Origin: Tessaracoccus flavescens
GTDB taxonomy: Bacteria; Actinomycetota; Actinomycetes; Propionibacteriales; Propionibacteriaceae
Assembly: GCF_001998865.1 (NCBI RefSeq)
Contig: NZ_CP019607.1
Span: 2,852,001-2,916,000 of the forward strand
Direction of reading: 5' to 3'
Length of the DNA: 64,000 bases
Shown piece by piece: positions 1 through 8,616 of the stretch; the stretch's first letter is position 1, and the number at the start of each line of letters is the position of its first letter. The notes under the pieces are model-generated. The model did not search any database. It saw only the letters and a list, made by a program, of their open reading frames with translations, and was not told the origin of the DNA. A program made the position numbers and the translations under genes.

Positions 1-368
1 AGGCACGCTTCCTCGCCATCGGGACAAATGTCGCGGGAGCGGCCCTGATCATCGTCGTGTTCGCCGCGACGGGTGGCCTCACCACGGCCGAGGTCGGCAT
101 CGCAGGTGGCACCTCGCTGCTCGCGCAGCGCCTCCTCGAGGCCGTCTTCGGTGAGGAGGAGGTACGTCGGCTCGCGGTCGAGGCGCAGCGCCTCCTCCGC
201 GAACGGGTCGACGGCGTCCTCAGCGACGAGAAGGCCCGCTTCGACGACATCCTCGACGCGCTCGCCGTCGACCCGGACGCGGCGGCGCGGCTCACCTCGG
301 CGGCGGAGCAGCTGCGCGGTGCCGCCCGCTCGGCGTTCGACGACCTGACCGCACCGGAGCTGAGATGA
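1..368 (+). CDS. C-terminal fragment of a dynamin-like GTPase-family membrane protein (5' end outside window)
   Basis: The open frame enters from the left edge (first full codon at base 3) and ends in TGA at 366-368. The visible 121 residues start with a hydrophobic segment (about residues 9-35: small residues, ILIVVF, then a GGTS-rich turn), followed by a charged helical tail. No GTPase motif is visible because the N-terminal part lies outside. It overlaps the next gene by 4 bp (ATGA), so the two are translationally coupled, and the neighbour is a membrane GTPase. Actinobacterial dynamin-like GTPases often come as adjacent pairs, so I infer that this is the partner of the next gene. That is inference from context and tail composition; the family cannot be proved from the fragment. 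Confidence 0.55.
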   Translation, partial: ARFLAIGTNVAGAALIIVVFAATGGLTTAEVGIAGGTSLLAQRLLEAVFGEEEVRRLAVEAQRLLRERVDGVLSDEKARFDDILDALAVDPDAAARLTSAAEQLRGAARSAFDDLTAPELR

Positions 369-1972
369 CGAGCGTCGTGGACAAACTTGGGGTCCTCGGC
401 GAGGTCGTCGACCTCGTCGACGGGCGGGTGCCCGAGGAGATCGGACACGCGGCGCGCACCGTCCTCGCGCACGCCACGCGCCGACTCGCGGCCGGTCCGC
501 AGACCACCGTCGCCTTCGCAGGAGCCACCGGCTCCGGCAAGTCAAGCCTCTTCAACGCCATCAGCGGTACCCGGCTCGCCGAGCAGGGGGCCAGGCGACC
601 CACCACCTCCAAGACGCTGGCCGCCAGTTTCTCGGCGTCCAACCCGGCCCTGCTCGACCTGCTGGGGATCGAGCGGCGCTACGAGGCCGAGCCGCCGAGC
701 CCGGATCTTGCCGACCTCGTCCTGCTCGACCTGCCCGATCACGACTCGACCGCGACCGCCCACCGCGACGAGGTGGACCGGATGGTCGCCCTCGTCGACC
801 AGTTCATCTGGGTGCTCGACCCGCAGAAGTACGCAGACGAGGCCATCCACCGCCGCTATCTCCGGCCCCTCGCGAAACACCGCGACGTGATCACGGTCGT
901 GCTGAACCAGGCCGACCTGCTCACCCCCGACCAACTGCGTCAGTGCCTCGACCACATCCGTCGGCTCCTCGAGCAGGACGGCCTCGGCGGTGTCGCGTTG
1001 ATCGCCACCTCGGCCGTGACCGGCATGGGCATCCCCGAGATCCGCAGCAGGCTTGCGGAGCTCAGCACGAGCAAGCGGGCAGCGGCGCTGCGTCTCGCCG
1101 CGGACGTCGACGTCGCGGCCGGCCGGCTTGACGAGGCGATGGGACGCGGCACGACGACGGCGAAGGCGAGTCGGGAGACCGTCGCCCGGCTCAACGCCCA
1201 GCTCGGCGCCGCCGCGGGTATCGACATCGTGGCCGACGCCGTGCGCGACTCGGTGCGCCACCGCGGCCAGCTGGCCACCGGCTGGCCGATGGTCAAGTGG
1301 ATCGGACGGCTGAAGCCCGACCCGCTGAAGCGGCTCCGCCTCGGCGGGGCGAAGAAGCAGGACAAGGAGGAGACGCCCGCGATCACACGCAGCTCGCTCC
1401 CCGCCCGCTCGGCCGCCTCTGGCGCGCACCTGGCAACCGGCCTGCGCGGTCTCACCCAGGAGCTGAGCGAGGGCATGCCGCCGCTGTGGCGCGATGCCGT
1501 CGGCGCCGCCGTGCACGAGTCGGAGCGCAGGCTTCCCGACGACCTGGACCGCGCGGTCGTCGGCGCCGACCTGAAGGTCGCGCGCAACCCGGTGTGGTGG
1601 AACCTGATCCGGGCGCTCCAGTGGCTGCTCATCGTCGCCGTCGTGGTCGGCGTCGGCTGGCTGACGCTCAACGTGGTGCTCGGTTATCTCGGGCTGCCCG
1701 CCGTCGGCACCGTACCGATCGGCCAGGAGAGTGGACTGCAGGTTCCGCTGCCGACCGTCCTGCTGATCGGCGGACTGCTCGCCGGCATCGTGGTCTCGGC
1801 CATCTCCCAGCTGATCATCAACGCGACCGCCCGCGGGGCGGCACGCCGGGCCCGCCGGTCGCTGGAGAAGGCGGTTGCCGAGGTGGCCCGCGATCGTGTG
1901 CTCGCCCCTGCCGAGGCTGAGGTCGAGCGTTACGTCACCGCGCGCAAGGCGCTCGACCGGCTCACCACCTGA
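365..1972 (+). CDS. dynamin-like / Era-like membrane GTPase
   Basis: This 535-residue protein has the G-domain motifs in order: P-loop GATGSGKS at 53-60 (G1), DLPD at 122-125 (G3), NQAD at 181-184 (G4 of the NKxD type) and SAV at about 216 (G5). A helical middle region follows (about 240-410), then two membrane segments (about 418-440 and 463-485) and a basic coiled tail. GTPase domain plus helical stalk plus paired C-terminal membrane helices is the layout of bacterial dynamin-like proteins, which bind or remodel membranes. The ATG overlaps the stop of the preceding gene, suggesting that the two proteins work as a pair. The exact physiological role is unknown. The next gene, ettA, follows about 90 bp later, probably with its own promoter. 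Confidence 0.75.
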   Translation: MTSVVDKLGVLGEVVDLVDGRVPEEIGHAARTVLAHATRRLAAGPQTTVAFAGATGSGKSSLFNAISGTRLAEQGARRPTTSKTLAASFSASNPALLDLLGIERRYEAEPPSPDLADLVLLDLPDHDSTATAHRDEVDRMVALVDQFIWVLDPQKYADEAIHRRYLRPLAKHRDVITVVLNQADLLTPDQLRQCLDHIRRLLEQDGLGGVALIATSAVTGMGIPEIRSRLAELSTSKRAAALRLAADVDVAAGRLDEAMGRGTTTAKASRETVARLNAQLGAAAGIDIVADAVRDSVRHRGQLATGWPMVKWIGRLKPDPLKRLRLGGAKKQDKEETPAITRSSLPARSAASGAHLATGLRGLTQELSEGMPPLWRDAVGAAVHESERRLPDDLDRAVVGADLKVARNPVWWNLIRALQWLLIVAVVVGVGWLTLNVVLGYLGLPAVGTVPIGQESGLQVPLPTVLLIGGLLAGIVVSAISQLIINATARGAARRARRSLEKAVAEVARDRVLAPAEAEVERYVTARKALDRLTT

Positions 1973-2063
1973 CCTGCAGGCACGGCGCCACCCCACGACT
2001 GAGGGGGATCCCGGGTTAACTGGCATACTGGCATGCGGTCAACGCGAAAGGGATCTGCTCACT

Positions 2064-3743
2064 GTGGCCGAGTTCATCTACACCATGTACAACGTCCGCA
2101 AGACGGTCGGAGACAAGGTCATCCTCGACAACGTCACGTTGTCGTTCTTCCCCGGCGCCAAGATCGGCGTCGTCGGGCCGAACGGCGCAGGCAAGTCGAC
2201 GATGCTCAAGCTCATGGCCGGTCTCGACCGGCCGAACAACGGCGAGGCGAACCTCCAGAAGGGCGCGAGCGTCGGCATCCTCCTGCAGGAGCCTCCGCTC
2301 GACGAGGACAAGACCGTCATCGAGAACGTCGAGCTGGCCGTCGCCGAGACGAAGGCGATGCTCAAGCGCTACGACGAGATCGGCATGGCGATGGCCGAGC
2401 CCGACGCCGACTTCGACGCACTGATGGACGAGATGGGCAAGCTCCAGACCGAGCTCGAACACCGCAACGCGTGGGAGATCGACTCGATGCTCGAGCAGGC
2501 GATGGACGCCCTCCAGTGCCCGCCGCCGGACACGCCGGTCAACGTCCTCTCCGGTGGTGAGCGCCGCCGCGTCGCGCTGTGCAAGCTGCTGCTCGAGGCG
2601 CCCGACCTGCTGCTCCTCGATGAGCCGACCAACCACCTCGACGCTGAGTCCGTCGACTGGCTGGAGAAGCACCTCAAGAACTACCCGGGCGCCGTCCTCG
2701 CCGTCACGCACGACCGCTACTTCCTCGACAACGTCGCGGAGTGGATCTGCGAGATCGACCGCGGACGCCTGCACCCGTACGAGGGCAACTACTCCACCTA
2801 CCTGGAGACCAAGCGCCAGCGCCTGCAGATCGAGGGCAAGAAGGACGCCAAGCGCGCCAAGATCCTTGAGAAGGAACTGGAGTGGGTGCGCTCCAACCCG
2901 AAGGCCCGCCAGGCCAAGAGCAAGGCCCGCCTCGCCCGCTATGAGGAGATGGCCGCCGAGGCCGAGCGCAACCGTGCCGTCGACCTGTCCGAGATCAACA
3001 TCCCGCCGGGCCCGCGCCTCGGTTCGATCGTGCTCGAGGCCAGGAACCTCAAGAAGGGCTTCGGCGACCGCGTCCTGATCGACAACCTGACCTTCACGCT
3101 TCCCCGCGCAGGGATCGTCGGCATCATCGGCCCCAACGGCGTCGGCAAGACCACGCTGTTCAAGACGATCACCGGCATCGAGCAGCCCGACTCGGGCGAG
3201 CTCAAGGTGGGCGACACCGTCTCGTTCAGCTACGTCGACCAGAACCGTTCGGGCATCGACCCCAAGAAGAACGTGTGGGAGGTCGTCTCCGACGGGCTCG
3301 ACTACATCAAGGTCGCCAACTTCGAGATGCCCTCGCGCGCCTACGTCGCCTCGTTCGGCTTCAAGGGCCCCGACCAGCAGAAGCTCGCCGGCGTCCTCTC
3401 GGGCGGTGAGCGCAACCGCCTGAACCTTGCGCTCACCCTCAAGCAGGGCGGCAACGTCCTTCTCCTCGATGAGCCGACCAACGACCTGGACGTCGAGACG
3501 CTGCAGTCGCTCGAGGACGCGCTGCTCGAGTTCCCCGGCTGTGCCGTCGTGATCTCCCACGACCGCTGGTTCCTCGACCGCGTCGCCACCCACATCCTCG
3601 CCTGGGAGGGCACCGATGAGGACCCGGCGAACTGGTTCTGGTTCGAGGGCAACTTCGCCGACTACGAGGAGAACAAGATCGCGCGCCTCGGCCCTGAGGC
3701 GTCGCGGCCCAAGTCGTCGTCGCACCGACGACTGACCCGCTGA
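2064..3743 (+). CDS. ettA: energy-dependent translational throttle protein EttA (ABC-F ATPase)
   Basis: A soluble tandem ABC-F ATPase of 559 residues without membrane segments. Both halves have intact motifs: Walker A GPNGAGKST and GPNGVGKTT, signatures LSGGERRR and LSGGERNR, and Walker B LLLLDEPTNHLD and LLLDEPTNDLD. A charged helical linker between the halves is the ribosome-contacting region of this family. EttA binds the ribosomal E site and gates entry into elongation according to the ATP/ADP ratio. I chose the GTG at 2064 because it follows a purine-rich site (gaaaggga) and gives the family's usual length of about 555 residues; the frame stays open upstream into the GTPase gene but has no family character there. 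A strong hairpin terminator follows at 3755. Confidence 0.93.
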   Translation: MAEFIYTMYNVRKTVGDKVILDNVTLSFFPGAKIGVVGPNGAGKSTMLKLMAGLDRPNNGEANLQKGASVGILLQEPPLDEDKTVIENVELAVAETKAMLKRYDEIGMAMAEPDADFDALMDEMGKLQTELEHRNAWEIDSMLEQAMDALQCPPPDTPVNVLSGGERRRVALCKLLLEAPDLLLLDEPTNHLDAESVDWLEKHLKNYPGAVLAVTHDRYFLDNVAEWICEIDRGRLHPYEGNYSTYLETKRQRLQIEGKKDAKRAKILEKELEWVRSNPKARQAKSKARLARYEEMAAEAERNRAVDLSEINIPPGPRLGSIVLEARNLKKGFGDRVLIDNLTFTLPRAGIVGIIGPNGVGKTTLFKTITGIEQPDSGELKVGDTVSFSYVDQNRSGIDPKKNVWEVVSDGLDYIKVANFEMPSRAYVASFGFKGPDQQKLAGVLSGGERNRLNLALTLKQGGNVLLLDEPTNDLDVETLQSLEDALLEFPGCAVVISHDRWFLDRVATHILAWEGTDEDPANWFWFEGNFADYEENKIARLGPEASRPKSSSHRRLTR

Positions 3744-3754
3744 TCCCGGGCAGG

Positions 3755-3784
3755 CGGCCCCTCACCTTCGACGGTGAGGGGCCG
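3755..3784 (+). terminator. intrinsic terminator behind ettA
   Basis: A perfect 12-bp GC-rich stem (3755-3766 with 3773-3784) closes a 6-nt loop and is followed by ttgt. It lies 11 bp after the ettA stop and upstream of the promoter of the next gene. Confidence 0.75.
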
Positions 3785-3810
3785 TTGTCGTTGCCGGACG
3801 GGCGGTTGGG

Positions 3811-3816
3811 TAGGGT
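3811..3816 (+). promoter_or_regulatory. -10 hexamer TAGGGT for a leaderless start at 3823
   Basis: TAGGGT ends 6 nt before the ATG at 3823 and no Shine-Dalgarno site fits between them. This spacing puts transcription start on or next to the start codon. Confidence 0.5.
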
Positions 3817-3822
3817 CGGGGC

Positions 3823-4311
3823 ATGTCCACTAACTCCCCGGTGCCTCGCGATCGCCTGGGAGAGGTGGCCTACCAGGGGCTCTGGTGGGCGATCGTGGCA
3901 CTGCCCGCGCTCGTGGTGGCGCTCCGCGTAGCCACGACCGAGCCCGCCGGGACGTTCTTCCTCTACGTCGTGATCGGACTGCCCGCGACGGTCGCCCTGC
4001 AGGTCATCGCAGGCCTGCTCGCCTGGACCTACCGACGCCGCCAGTGGCGGCACTTCCTCGGCCGGGTCGCCTCCGTCTTGTCGTTCGTCTACTACGGCCT
4101 CTGGGCGCTGCTCGCGCTCGCCGTGCCCGAGACGGCGCCCGGCAGGAAACTCGACTCCCTCGCCGGGCGCCTCTTCGGCGCCGGCTTCGCCGACGGCCTG
4201 AGCGCGACGCTCTTCGTCCTCGTCCCGCTCACCTATCTCGCCATGCTCGGGGCCATCTGGTTCGAGGGCAACCGGGCCGTCCGCTACTGGGACGCCACCG
4301 TCACCGGTTGA
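3823..4311 (+). CDS. small four-helix membrane protein, function unknown
   Basis: The 162-residue product has four hydrophobic segments (about 20-40, 44-70, 85-105 and 128-148) separated by short basic loops, including TYRRRQWRHFLGR after the second helix. I recognise no enzymatic motif. The ATG is supported by a TAGGGT hexamer 6 nt upstream, which implies a leaderless transcript. The gene converges on the sigma-factor partner gene: the two 3' ends overlap by 11 bp. It sits alone behind the ettA terminator, so context gives no functional hint. Confidence 0.7.
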   Translation: MSTNSPVPRDRLGEVAYQGLWWAIVALPALVVALRVATTEPAGTFFLYVVIGLPATVALQVIAGLLAWTYRRRQWRHFLGRVASVLSFVYYGLWALLALAVPETAPGRKLDSLAGRLFGAGFADGLSATLFVLVPLTYLAMLGAIWFEGNRAVRYWDATVTG

Positions 4312-5251
4312 GGGCCTCTCCCATCTCGTCCATCCCGGCGATCACCCGGCAGGGGCCGGCGACGTCGTCGTTCACGTCGGTCGAGCAGTTGTAGTCCTGC
4401 CCGAGGAAGCTCTGGAAGACCATCAGGACGCGCTCGTCCTGCCGGATCAGCGTCGTCTCCACGAAGCGGCCGTCCACGCTCGTCTCGTCGGCCGGTGCGG
4501 CCATCCCCAGGATGTAGGCATGCCCGGCGTCGGTGACGTCCCCGGGAGGGGTGAAGGACACCTGGTCGGTGTAGTCGTAGAGCTTCGGGTCGGTGAAGCC
4601 GAGGTCGACGAGCGCGTCGTCGCAGTTCACGGCATCCTCGCGCAGCTGGTCGAACGCCGCTGCGGCCTGGTCAGAGTCGGCATAGCCGAACACCACCGCC
4701 GAGTACAGCGACGGGTCGCCCTCCTCGAAGCCCATCACGCGGGTCAGGATCCTGCTCGGAGCTCCCGGCAGGTCGGTCATGCAGAAGCTCTGCGGCGCCT
4801 GGCCCTTGCCCTCGTACTCGTCGCTGACGATCAGCGGGATGTCGCCCTCGAGGGCGAGCATCTCCGGGGTCGCGACGTTGTCCCACGTGGGTGGGATCGC
4901 GGCCGGGACCCCTGTGGGGCTCGGCTGGGTCGTCGGCGTGGGCGCAGGCGTGGACGGGGTGGGGGACGGCTGCGTCGGGGTCGGGGTGGGCGACGGAGCT
5001 GTCGTGGCCGACGGGGAGGGCGACGCCGTCGGCGTGGGCGACTGCTCCGCGACGTCAGGGGTGTCGGGGGCGAGGGCCTGGAAGGCGCCGAAGCCCGCCA
5101 CGAGCAGGAGCGCGCAGGCACCCGTCCCCCCGACGACCCCACGGGTCGTGCGGCGGCGGTCGCCGCGGCGCCGGATCTCGGATGCGGTGGGCACGGGAAC
5201 CTCCTTGGCAGCGGAAGCGAGACGGTCCAGTTCGGGGATGCGCTCAGGCAT
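4301..5251 (-). CDS. membrane-anchored sigma-factor partner with Pro/Thr-rich linker (putative anti-sigma or sensor protein)
   Basis: The 316-residue protein has a short basic cytoplasmic N-terminus (1-38), one membrane helix (about 39-60), a Pro/Thr/Ser-rich linker (about 68-125) and an outer domain of about 190 residues with four cysteines (in FCM, NCD, NCS and PCR contexts) that could form two disulfides. The ATG at 5251 overlaps the end of the ECF sigma gene by 8 bp. That coupling and topology fit an anti-sigma or co-sensing protein. The usual zinc-binding HxxxCxxC anti-sigma motif is absent, so if it restrains the sigma factor it uses something else. The codons upstream of 5251 lie inside the sigma gene in another frame and were not used. 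The exact role is not established. Confidence 0.65.
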   Translation of the reverse strand: MPERIPELDRLASAAKEVPVPTASEIRRRGDRRRTTRGVVGGTGACALLLVAGFGAFQALAPDTPDVAEQSPTPTASPSPSATTAPSPTPTPTQPSPTPSTPAPTPTTQPSPTGVPAAIPPTWDNVATPEMLALEGDIPLIVSDEYEGKGQAPQSFCMTDLPGAPSRILTRVMGFEEGDPSLYSAVVFGYADSDQAAAAFDQLREDAVNCDDALVDLGFTDPKLYDYTDQVSFTPPGDVTDAGHAYILGMAAPADETSVDGRFVETTLIRQDERVLMVFQSFLGQDYNCSTDVNDDVAGPCRVIAGMDEMGEALNR

Positions 5252-5735
5252 GACGGACCTCCAGATCGGGATTGAGCAGGGCGGCGAGAGAGGCGCGACC
5301 CCGGGAGAGACGGGCCTTGACGGTTCCGGTGGGGGAGCCCACCTCATCGGCCACCTCGGCGACGCTCATGTCGCACAGGTGGTAGAGCACGATGGCCCTG
5401 CGCTGATCCTCGGGCAGCTGCGCGAGGGCCGTGGCGATCGCCACCCGGTCGGGCGACGGCTCCAGGTCACGTTCGGGTTCGAGGGCGCGGTCCGGCTGTC
5501 GCCAGGCACGACGCGCCCTGCGCCAGCGGCTCACGGCCAGCCGGTACGCGGTCGTGCGCACCCAGGCCTCGGGATGGCCGGACAGGTCGAGCTTCCTGCG
5601 GTGGTCCCACGCGCGGATGAAGGCCTCCTGCACGCAGTCCTGAGCCTCGCTCAGATTTCCGCACATCGCATAGATCTGGCCGACGAGTTTCGAGTACGAG
5701 CCGGTGTAGAACCGGTCGAACTGTTCCTCGTCCAT
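5244..5735 (-). CDS. SigE-family ECF RNA polymerase sigma factor
   Basis: A 163-residue ECF-type sigma factor with region 2 (about 5-75, containing CVQEAFIRAWDHRRKL) and region 4 (about 105-155, helix-turn-helix around MSVAEVADEVGSPTGTVKARLSRGR), joined by a short acidic/Pro linker. Its size and the QLPEDQRRAIVLYHL segment match the actinobacterial SigE-like group. The ATG at 5735 is chosen because it follows an AGGAAGG site at 7 nt spacing; the frame is open further upstream without a good site. It is followed with overlap by its membrane-anchored partner. An ECF-type promoter 35-62 bp upstream suggests autoregulation. Confidence 0.88.
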   Translation of the reverse strand: MDEEQFDRFYTGSYSKLVGQIYAMCGNLSEAQDCVQEAFIRAWDHRRKLDLSGHPEAWVRTTAYRLAVSRWRRARRAWRQPDRALEPERDLEPSPDRVAIATALAQLPEDQRRAIVLYHLCDMSVAEVADEVGSPTGTVKARLSRGRASLAALLNPDLEVRHA

Positions 5736-5769
5736 GGGGTCCTTCCTCTCGTGATCGGTTTTCACGGTG

Positions 5770-5797
5770 GATACGCCCGGGCTCCACACCAGGTTGC
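5770..5797 (-). promoter_or_regulatory. ECF-type promoter (-35 GCAACC, 16 bp, -10 CGTATC) upstream of the sigma gene
   Basis: Reading the minus strand, GCAACC (5797-5792) and CGTATC (5775-5770) are separated by exactly 16 bp, with a purine-rich leader of about 28 nt to the sigma-factor ATG. AAC-type -35 and CGT-type -10 elements with this spacing are the hallmark of ECF promoters, so autoregulation is likely. Confidence 0.5.
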
Positions 5798-5828
5798 ATT
5801 CCGGCGCGGACTTTGTCAGGAGACGGCG

Positions 5829-8612
5829 TCAGTGGGTCGCGAGAAGCTCGGCAAGCGACATGGAGGGCCGGTCGGCGAGCGAGGTCAGCTGGGTCTGACA
5901 GGAGAAGCCGTCGGCGAGCACGATCGCATCGGGGTGCGCCTCGATCGCGGGGCCGAGGTCGTGCTCGAAGACCTTCACACTGACCTCGTGGTGGCCCCGC
6001 TCGACCCCGAAGTTGCCCGCCAGGCCGCAGCAGCCGCCCACGACGACGAGCTCGGCCCCGGTCGACTCGAGGATCGCCCTGTCCCGCCCCCAGCCGAGCA
6101 CCGACGCGTGATGGCAGTGCGGCTGGGCGACGATCGTGTGGCCGGAGAGGTCGGGGACGACGAAGTCGTCGTCGCGCTCGAGGAACTCGGCGAGCGTGAG
6201 CACCTTCCCGTTCAGCGCAGCCACGTTCGGATCATCGGGCAGCAGTTCGGGGGCGTCGCTTCGCCACACGGCGGTACACGACGGCTCAACGCCGACGATG
6301 GGCACCCCCTCGGCGACGTAGCCGGCGAGCACCGCGGCCGACGTGCGCAGCTGCCTGCGCGCGCCGTCGAGCTGGCCGGTGGAGATCCAGGTCAGGCCGC
6401 AGCACGCCGTCTTGTCGAGCACCTCGGGCTCGTAGCCGAGCCGGACGAGCAGCTGTGCCATGGCGGCGAAGGAGGTCGACTCGAAGCAGTCGGAGAAGGA
6501 GTCGACCCAGATCAGCACGCGGCCCTTCGTGCCCGCCGGGGACTTCTCCATGCGTGAGCGCGCGGTCCTTGAGGCGAACTGCGGGATGTCGCGGCGACGG
6601 TCGACGCCGGCGCCCCAGCGCAGCGCTCGACCGAGCCCGGGCGTGCGCCCCACCGCGTTGACCAGCCTGCCGAGGCCCGGGACGGTCGTGATCAGACGGC
6701 CCCAGCGCGGCAGCCAGCCGAGCGCGTAGTGGTTGCGTGGACGCAGTCGCCCCTTGTACGTCTCGTGCGTGACCCGGGCCTTGTAGGCCGCCATGTCGAT
6801 GCCGGTGGGGCAGTCGCGGGCGCAGCCCTTGCACGACAGGCACAGGTCGAGGGCGGCGTGTACCTCGGGGGAGCGCCAGCCCCTGCTGATCAGCGATCCG
6901 TTGACCATCTCCTGCAACGCCCGCGCCCGGCCACGGGTCGAGTCCTTCTCGTCGCGGGTGGCCTGGAAGCTGGGACACATCACACCGCCGGCCGCGGTCG
7001 AGTTGGCAAGGCACTTCCCGACACCCGAGCACTGGTGGACCGCCTCGACGAACTCGGCGTCGGTCGACGCGAGCGGGGAGCGGCTCACCGCCACCATCCG
7101 CAGGTCCTGTTCGACGGGCACGGGGTCGACGAGGACACCCGGGTTCAGCAGCCCGCGCGGGTCGAAGAGCTGCTTCACCTCCCCGAACAGCTTGAGCGCG
7201 GCGGGGGAGTACATGTGAGGCAGGAGGGCCGAGCGGGCCCGGCCGTCGCCGTGCTCGCCCGACATCGAGCCGCCGAAGCGGGCAACGAGGCGAGCCGCCT
7301 CTTCGACGAATGCCTTGTAGCGCTCGGCGCCGTCGGGGGCGGTCAGCGGAAAGTCGATGCGGCAGTGGACACACCCGTCGCCGAAGTGGCCGTAGGGCAG
7401 GCCGTGCAGCCCGTGGCGTTCGAGCAGGGCGTCGAACTCGCGCAGGTAGGCGCCGAGGTTCTGCGGCGGGACGGCCGCGTCCTCCCACCCTCCGTAGGCG
7501 GGCTCGTCGAGGCTGACCCCGGCGAGGCCCGCGCCGTCTGAGCGGATCTTCCACAGCTGCGCCGCGCGGACCGGATCGTCGACGACCCAGCCCTCCTTCG
7601 CGGCTGAGGCGTCCACGATCGCCTCTGCCCGCGCGCGGACCTCCGCGGGGTCGTTGCCGACCACCTCGAGGAACATCCAGCCGTCGCCGGCCGGCAGGTC
7701 GCCGACGCTCGCCTGCCCGAACTTGTCGATCACGACGTCGACGATGCGTCGGTCGAGTCCCTCGCAGGCCGTCGGGTTGAACCGCAGCAGGTTCGAGATG
7801 TCGTCGCCTGCGTCGGGCATCGTCTCGTAGCCGAGCGCGACCATGAGCGAGACAGGGGCGTCGGCGACGAGCCGCACGGTGGCGCGCACGATGATGCCGA
7901 GGGTGCCCTCGGTCCCCGCGAAGAACTGGGCGACGTTGAACCGACGCTCGGGGAGGAGATGTTCGAGCGAGTAGCCGGACACCTGGCGGATGAAGGTGCC
8001 GAACTCGGTGCGGATCGTGCCGAGGTTGGCCGCGACGAGCGAACGCAGCTCGGGCAGGTCGTCGCTGCCGAGGGTCAGCAGCTCGCCCTCCCCGGTGATG
8101 ATGTCGAGGCTGACCACGTTGTCGGCCATCCGGCCGTAGCCGAGCGCGCGCGGGCCGCAGGCGTTGTTGCCGATCATCCCGCCGACGGTGCAGCGGTTCG
8201 AGGTGGACGGGTCGGGCCCGAGCCGCAGCCCGTGCGGCCTGGCCGCCTTCTGCAGCTGGTCCTGCACCACGCCCGGATCGATCACGGCCGTGCGTGTCTC
8301 GGGGTCGATCGAGTGGATGGTGGTGAGGTGGCGTCCGACGTCGATGACGAGTCCCGGGCCGACCGCGTTGCCCGCGCAGGAGGTGCCCGCGCCGCGCGCC
8401 GTGATGGGGACTCCGGCGTCCAGGGCGGCGCGCACGAGCGTGATCAGCTCCTCGGGGGAGCGGGGGTGGGCCACGAGATCGGGCTGCACCCGGTACAGCG
8501 ACGCGTCGCTCGAGTAGAGCGCCCGCGTCAGGGCTGAGGTGTCGATGATCTCCGCGAGGTCGCCGAGCCGGTCAAGCAGTTGGGCGTGGGGCGAGGTGGC
8601 GGCGATAGTCAC
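5829..8612 (-). CDS. FAD-linked oxidase fused to Fe-S/CCG domains (D-lactate or glycolate dehydrogenase type)
   Basis: A 927-residue fusion. The N-terminal half is an FAD_binding_4 domain plus FAD-linked oxidase C-terminal domain, with the FAD segment ARGAGTSCAGNAVGPG and the motif SGEHGDGRARS. The C-terminal half is GlpC-like: cysteine clusters CSGVGKCLANS...CPSF and CLSCKGCARDCPTG bind two 4Fe-4S clusters, followed by CCG repeats (CCGLTW, CCGLAG). Such fusions oxidise D-2-hydroxy acids, usually D-lactate, and pass electrons to the quinone pool at the membrane. The GTG at 8612 lies 4 nt after the stop of the MarR gene, so the two form an operon. The precise substrate cannot be read from the sequence. 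Confidence 0.87.
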   Translation of the reverse strand: MTIAATSPHAQLLDRLGDLAEIIDTSALTRALYSSDASLYRVQPDLVAHPRSPEELITLVRAALDAGVPITARGAGTSCAGNAVGPGLVIDVGRHLTTIHSIDPETRTAVIDPGVVQDQLQKAARPHGLRLGPDPSTSNRCTVGGMIGNNACGPRALGYGRMADNVVSLDIITGEGELLTLGSDDLPELRSLVAANLGTIRTEFGTFIRQVSGYSLEHLLPERRFNVAQFFAGTEGTLGIIVRATVRLVADAPVSLMVALGYETMPDAGDDISNLLRFNPTACEGLDRRIVDVVIDKFGQASVGDLPAGDGWMFLEVVGNDPAEVRARAEAIVDASAAKEGWVVDDPVRAAQLWKIRSDGAGLAGVSLDEPAYGGWEDAAVPPQNLGAYLREFDALLERHGLHGLPYGHFGDGCVHCRIDFPLTAPDGAERYKAFVEEAARLVARFGGSMSGEHGDGRARSALLPHMYSPAALKLFGEVKQLFDPRGLLNPGVLVDPVPVEQDLRMVAVSRSPLASTDAEFVEAVHQCSGVGKCLANSTAAGGVMCPSFQATRDEKDSTRGRARALQEMVNGSLISRGWRSPEVHAALDLCLSCKGCARDCPTGIDMAAYKARVTHETYKGRLRPRNHYALGWLPRWGRLITTVPGLGRLVNAVGRTPGLGRALRWGAGVDRRRDIPQFASRTARSRMEKSPAGTKGRVLIWVDSFSDCFESTSFAAMAQLLVRLGYEPEVLDKTACCGLTWISTGQLDGARRQLRTSAAVLAGYVAEGVPIVGVEPSCTAVWRSDAPELLPDDPNVAALNGKVLTLAEFLERDDDFVVPDLSGHTIVAQPHCHHASVLGWGRDRAILESTGAELVVVGGCCGLAGNFGVERGHHEVSVKVFEHDLGPAIEAHPDAIVLADGFSCQTQLTSLADRPSMSLAELLATH

Positions 8613-8616
8613 CGTC

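Noticed and set aside
365..1972. The membrane GTPase as a possible MglA-type partner of the Roadblock protein at 15.1 kb
   Set aside because: Length, membrane helices and stalk mark it as dynamin-like; MglA/CvnD GTPases are about 190 residues and soluble. It is also 13 kb away.
2016..3725. A 569-codon minus-strand frame opposite ettA
   Set aside because: Composition is the low-complexity Leu/Val/Glu/Arg mirror of the ABC-F gene, with no domain. EttA on the plus strand is unambiguous.
4861..5060. Repeat-like Pro/Thr/Ser-coding stretch that could be a DNA repeat or CRISPR-like array
   Set aside because: The units are irregular dipeptide-level repeats of a protein linker, without conserved spacer or repeat length.
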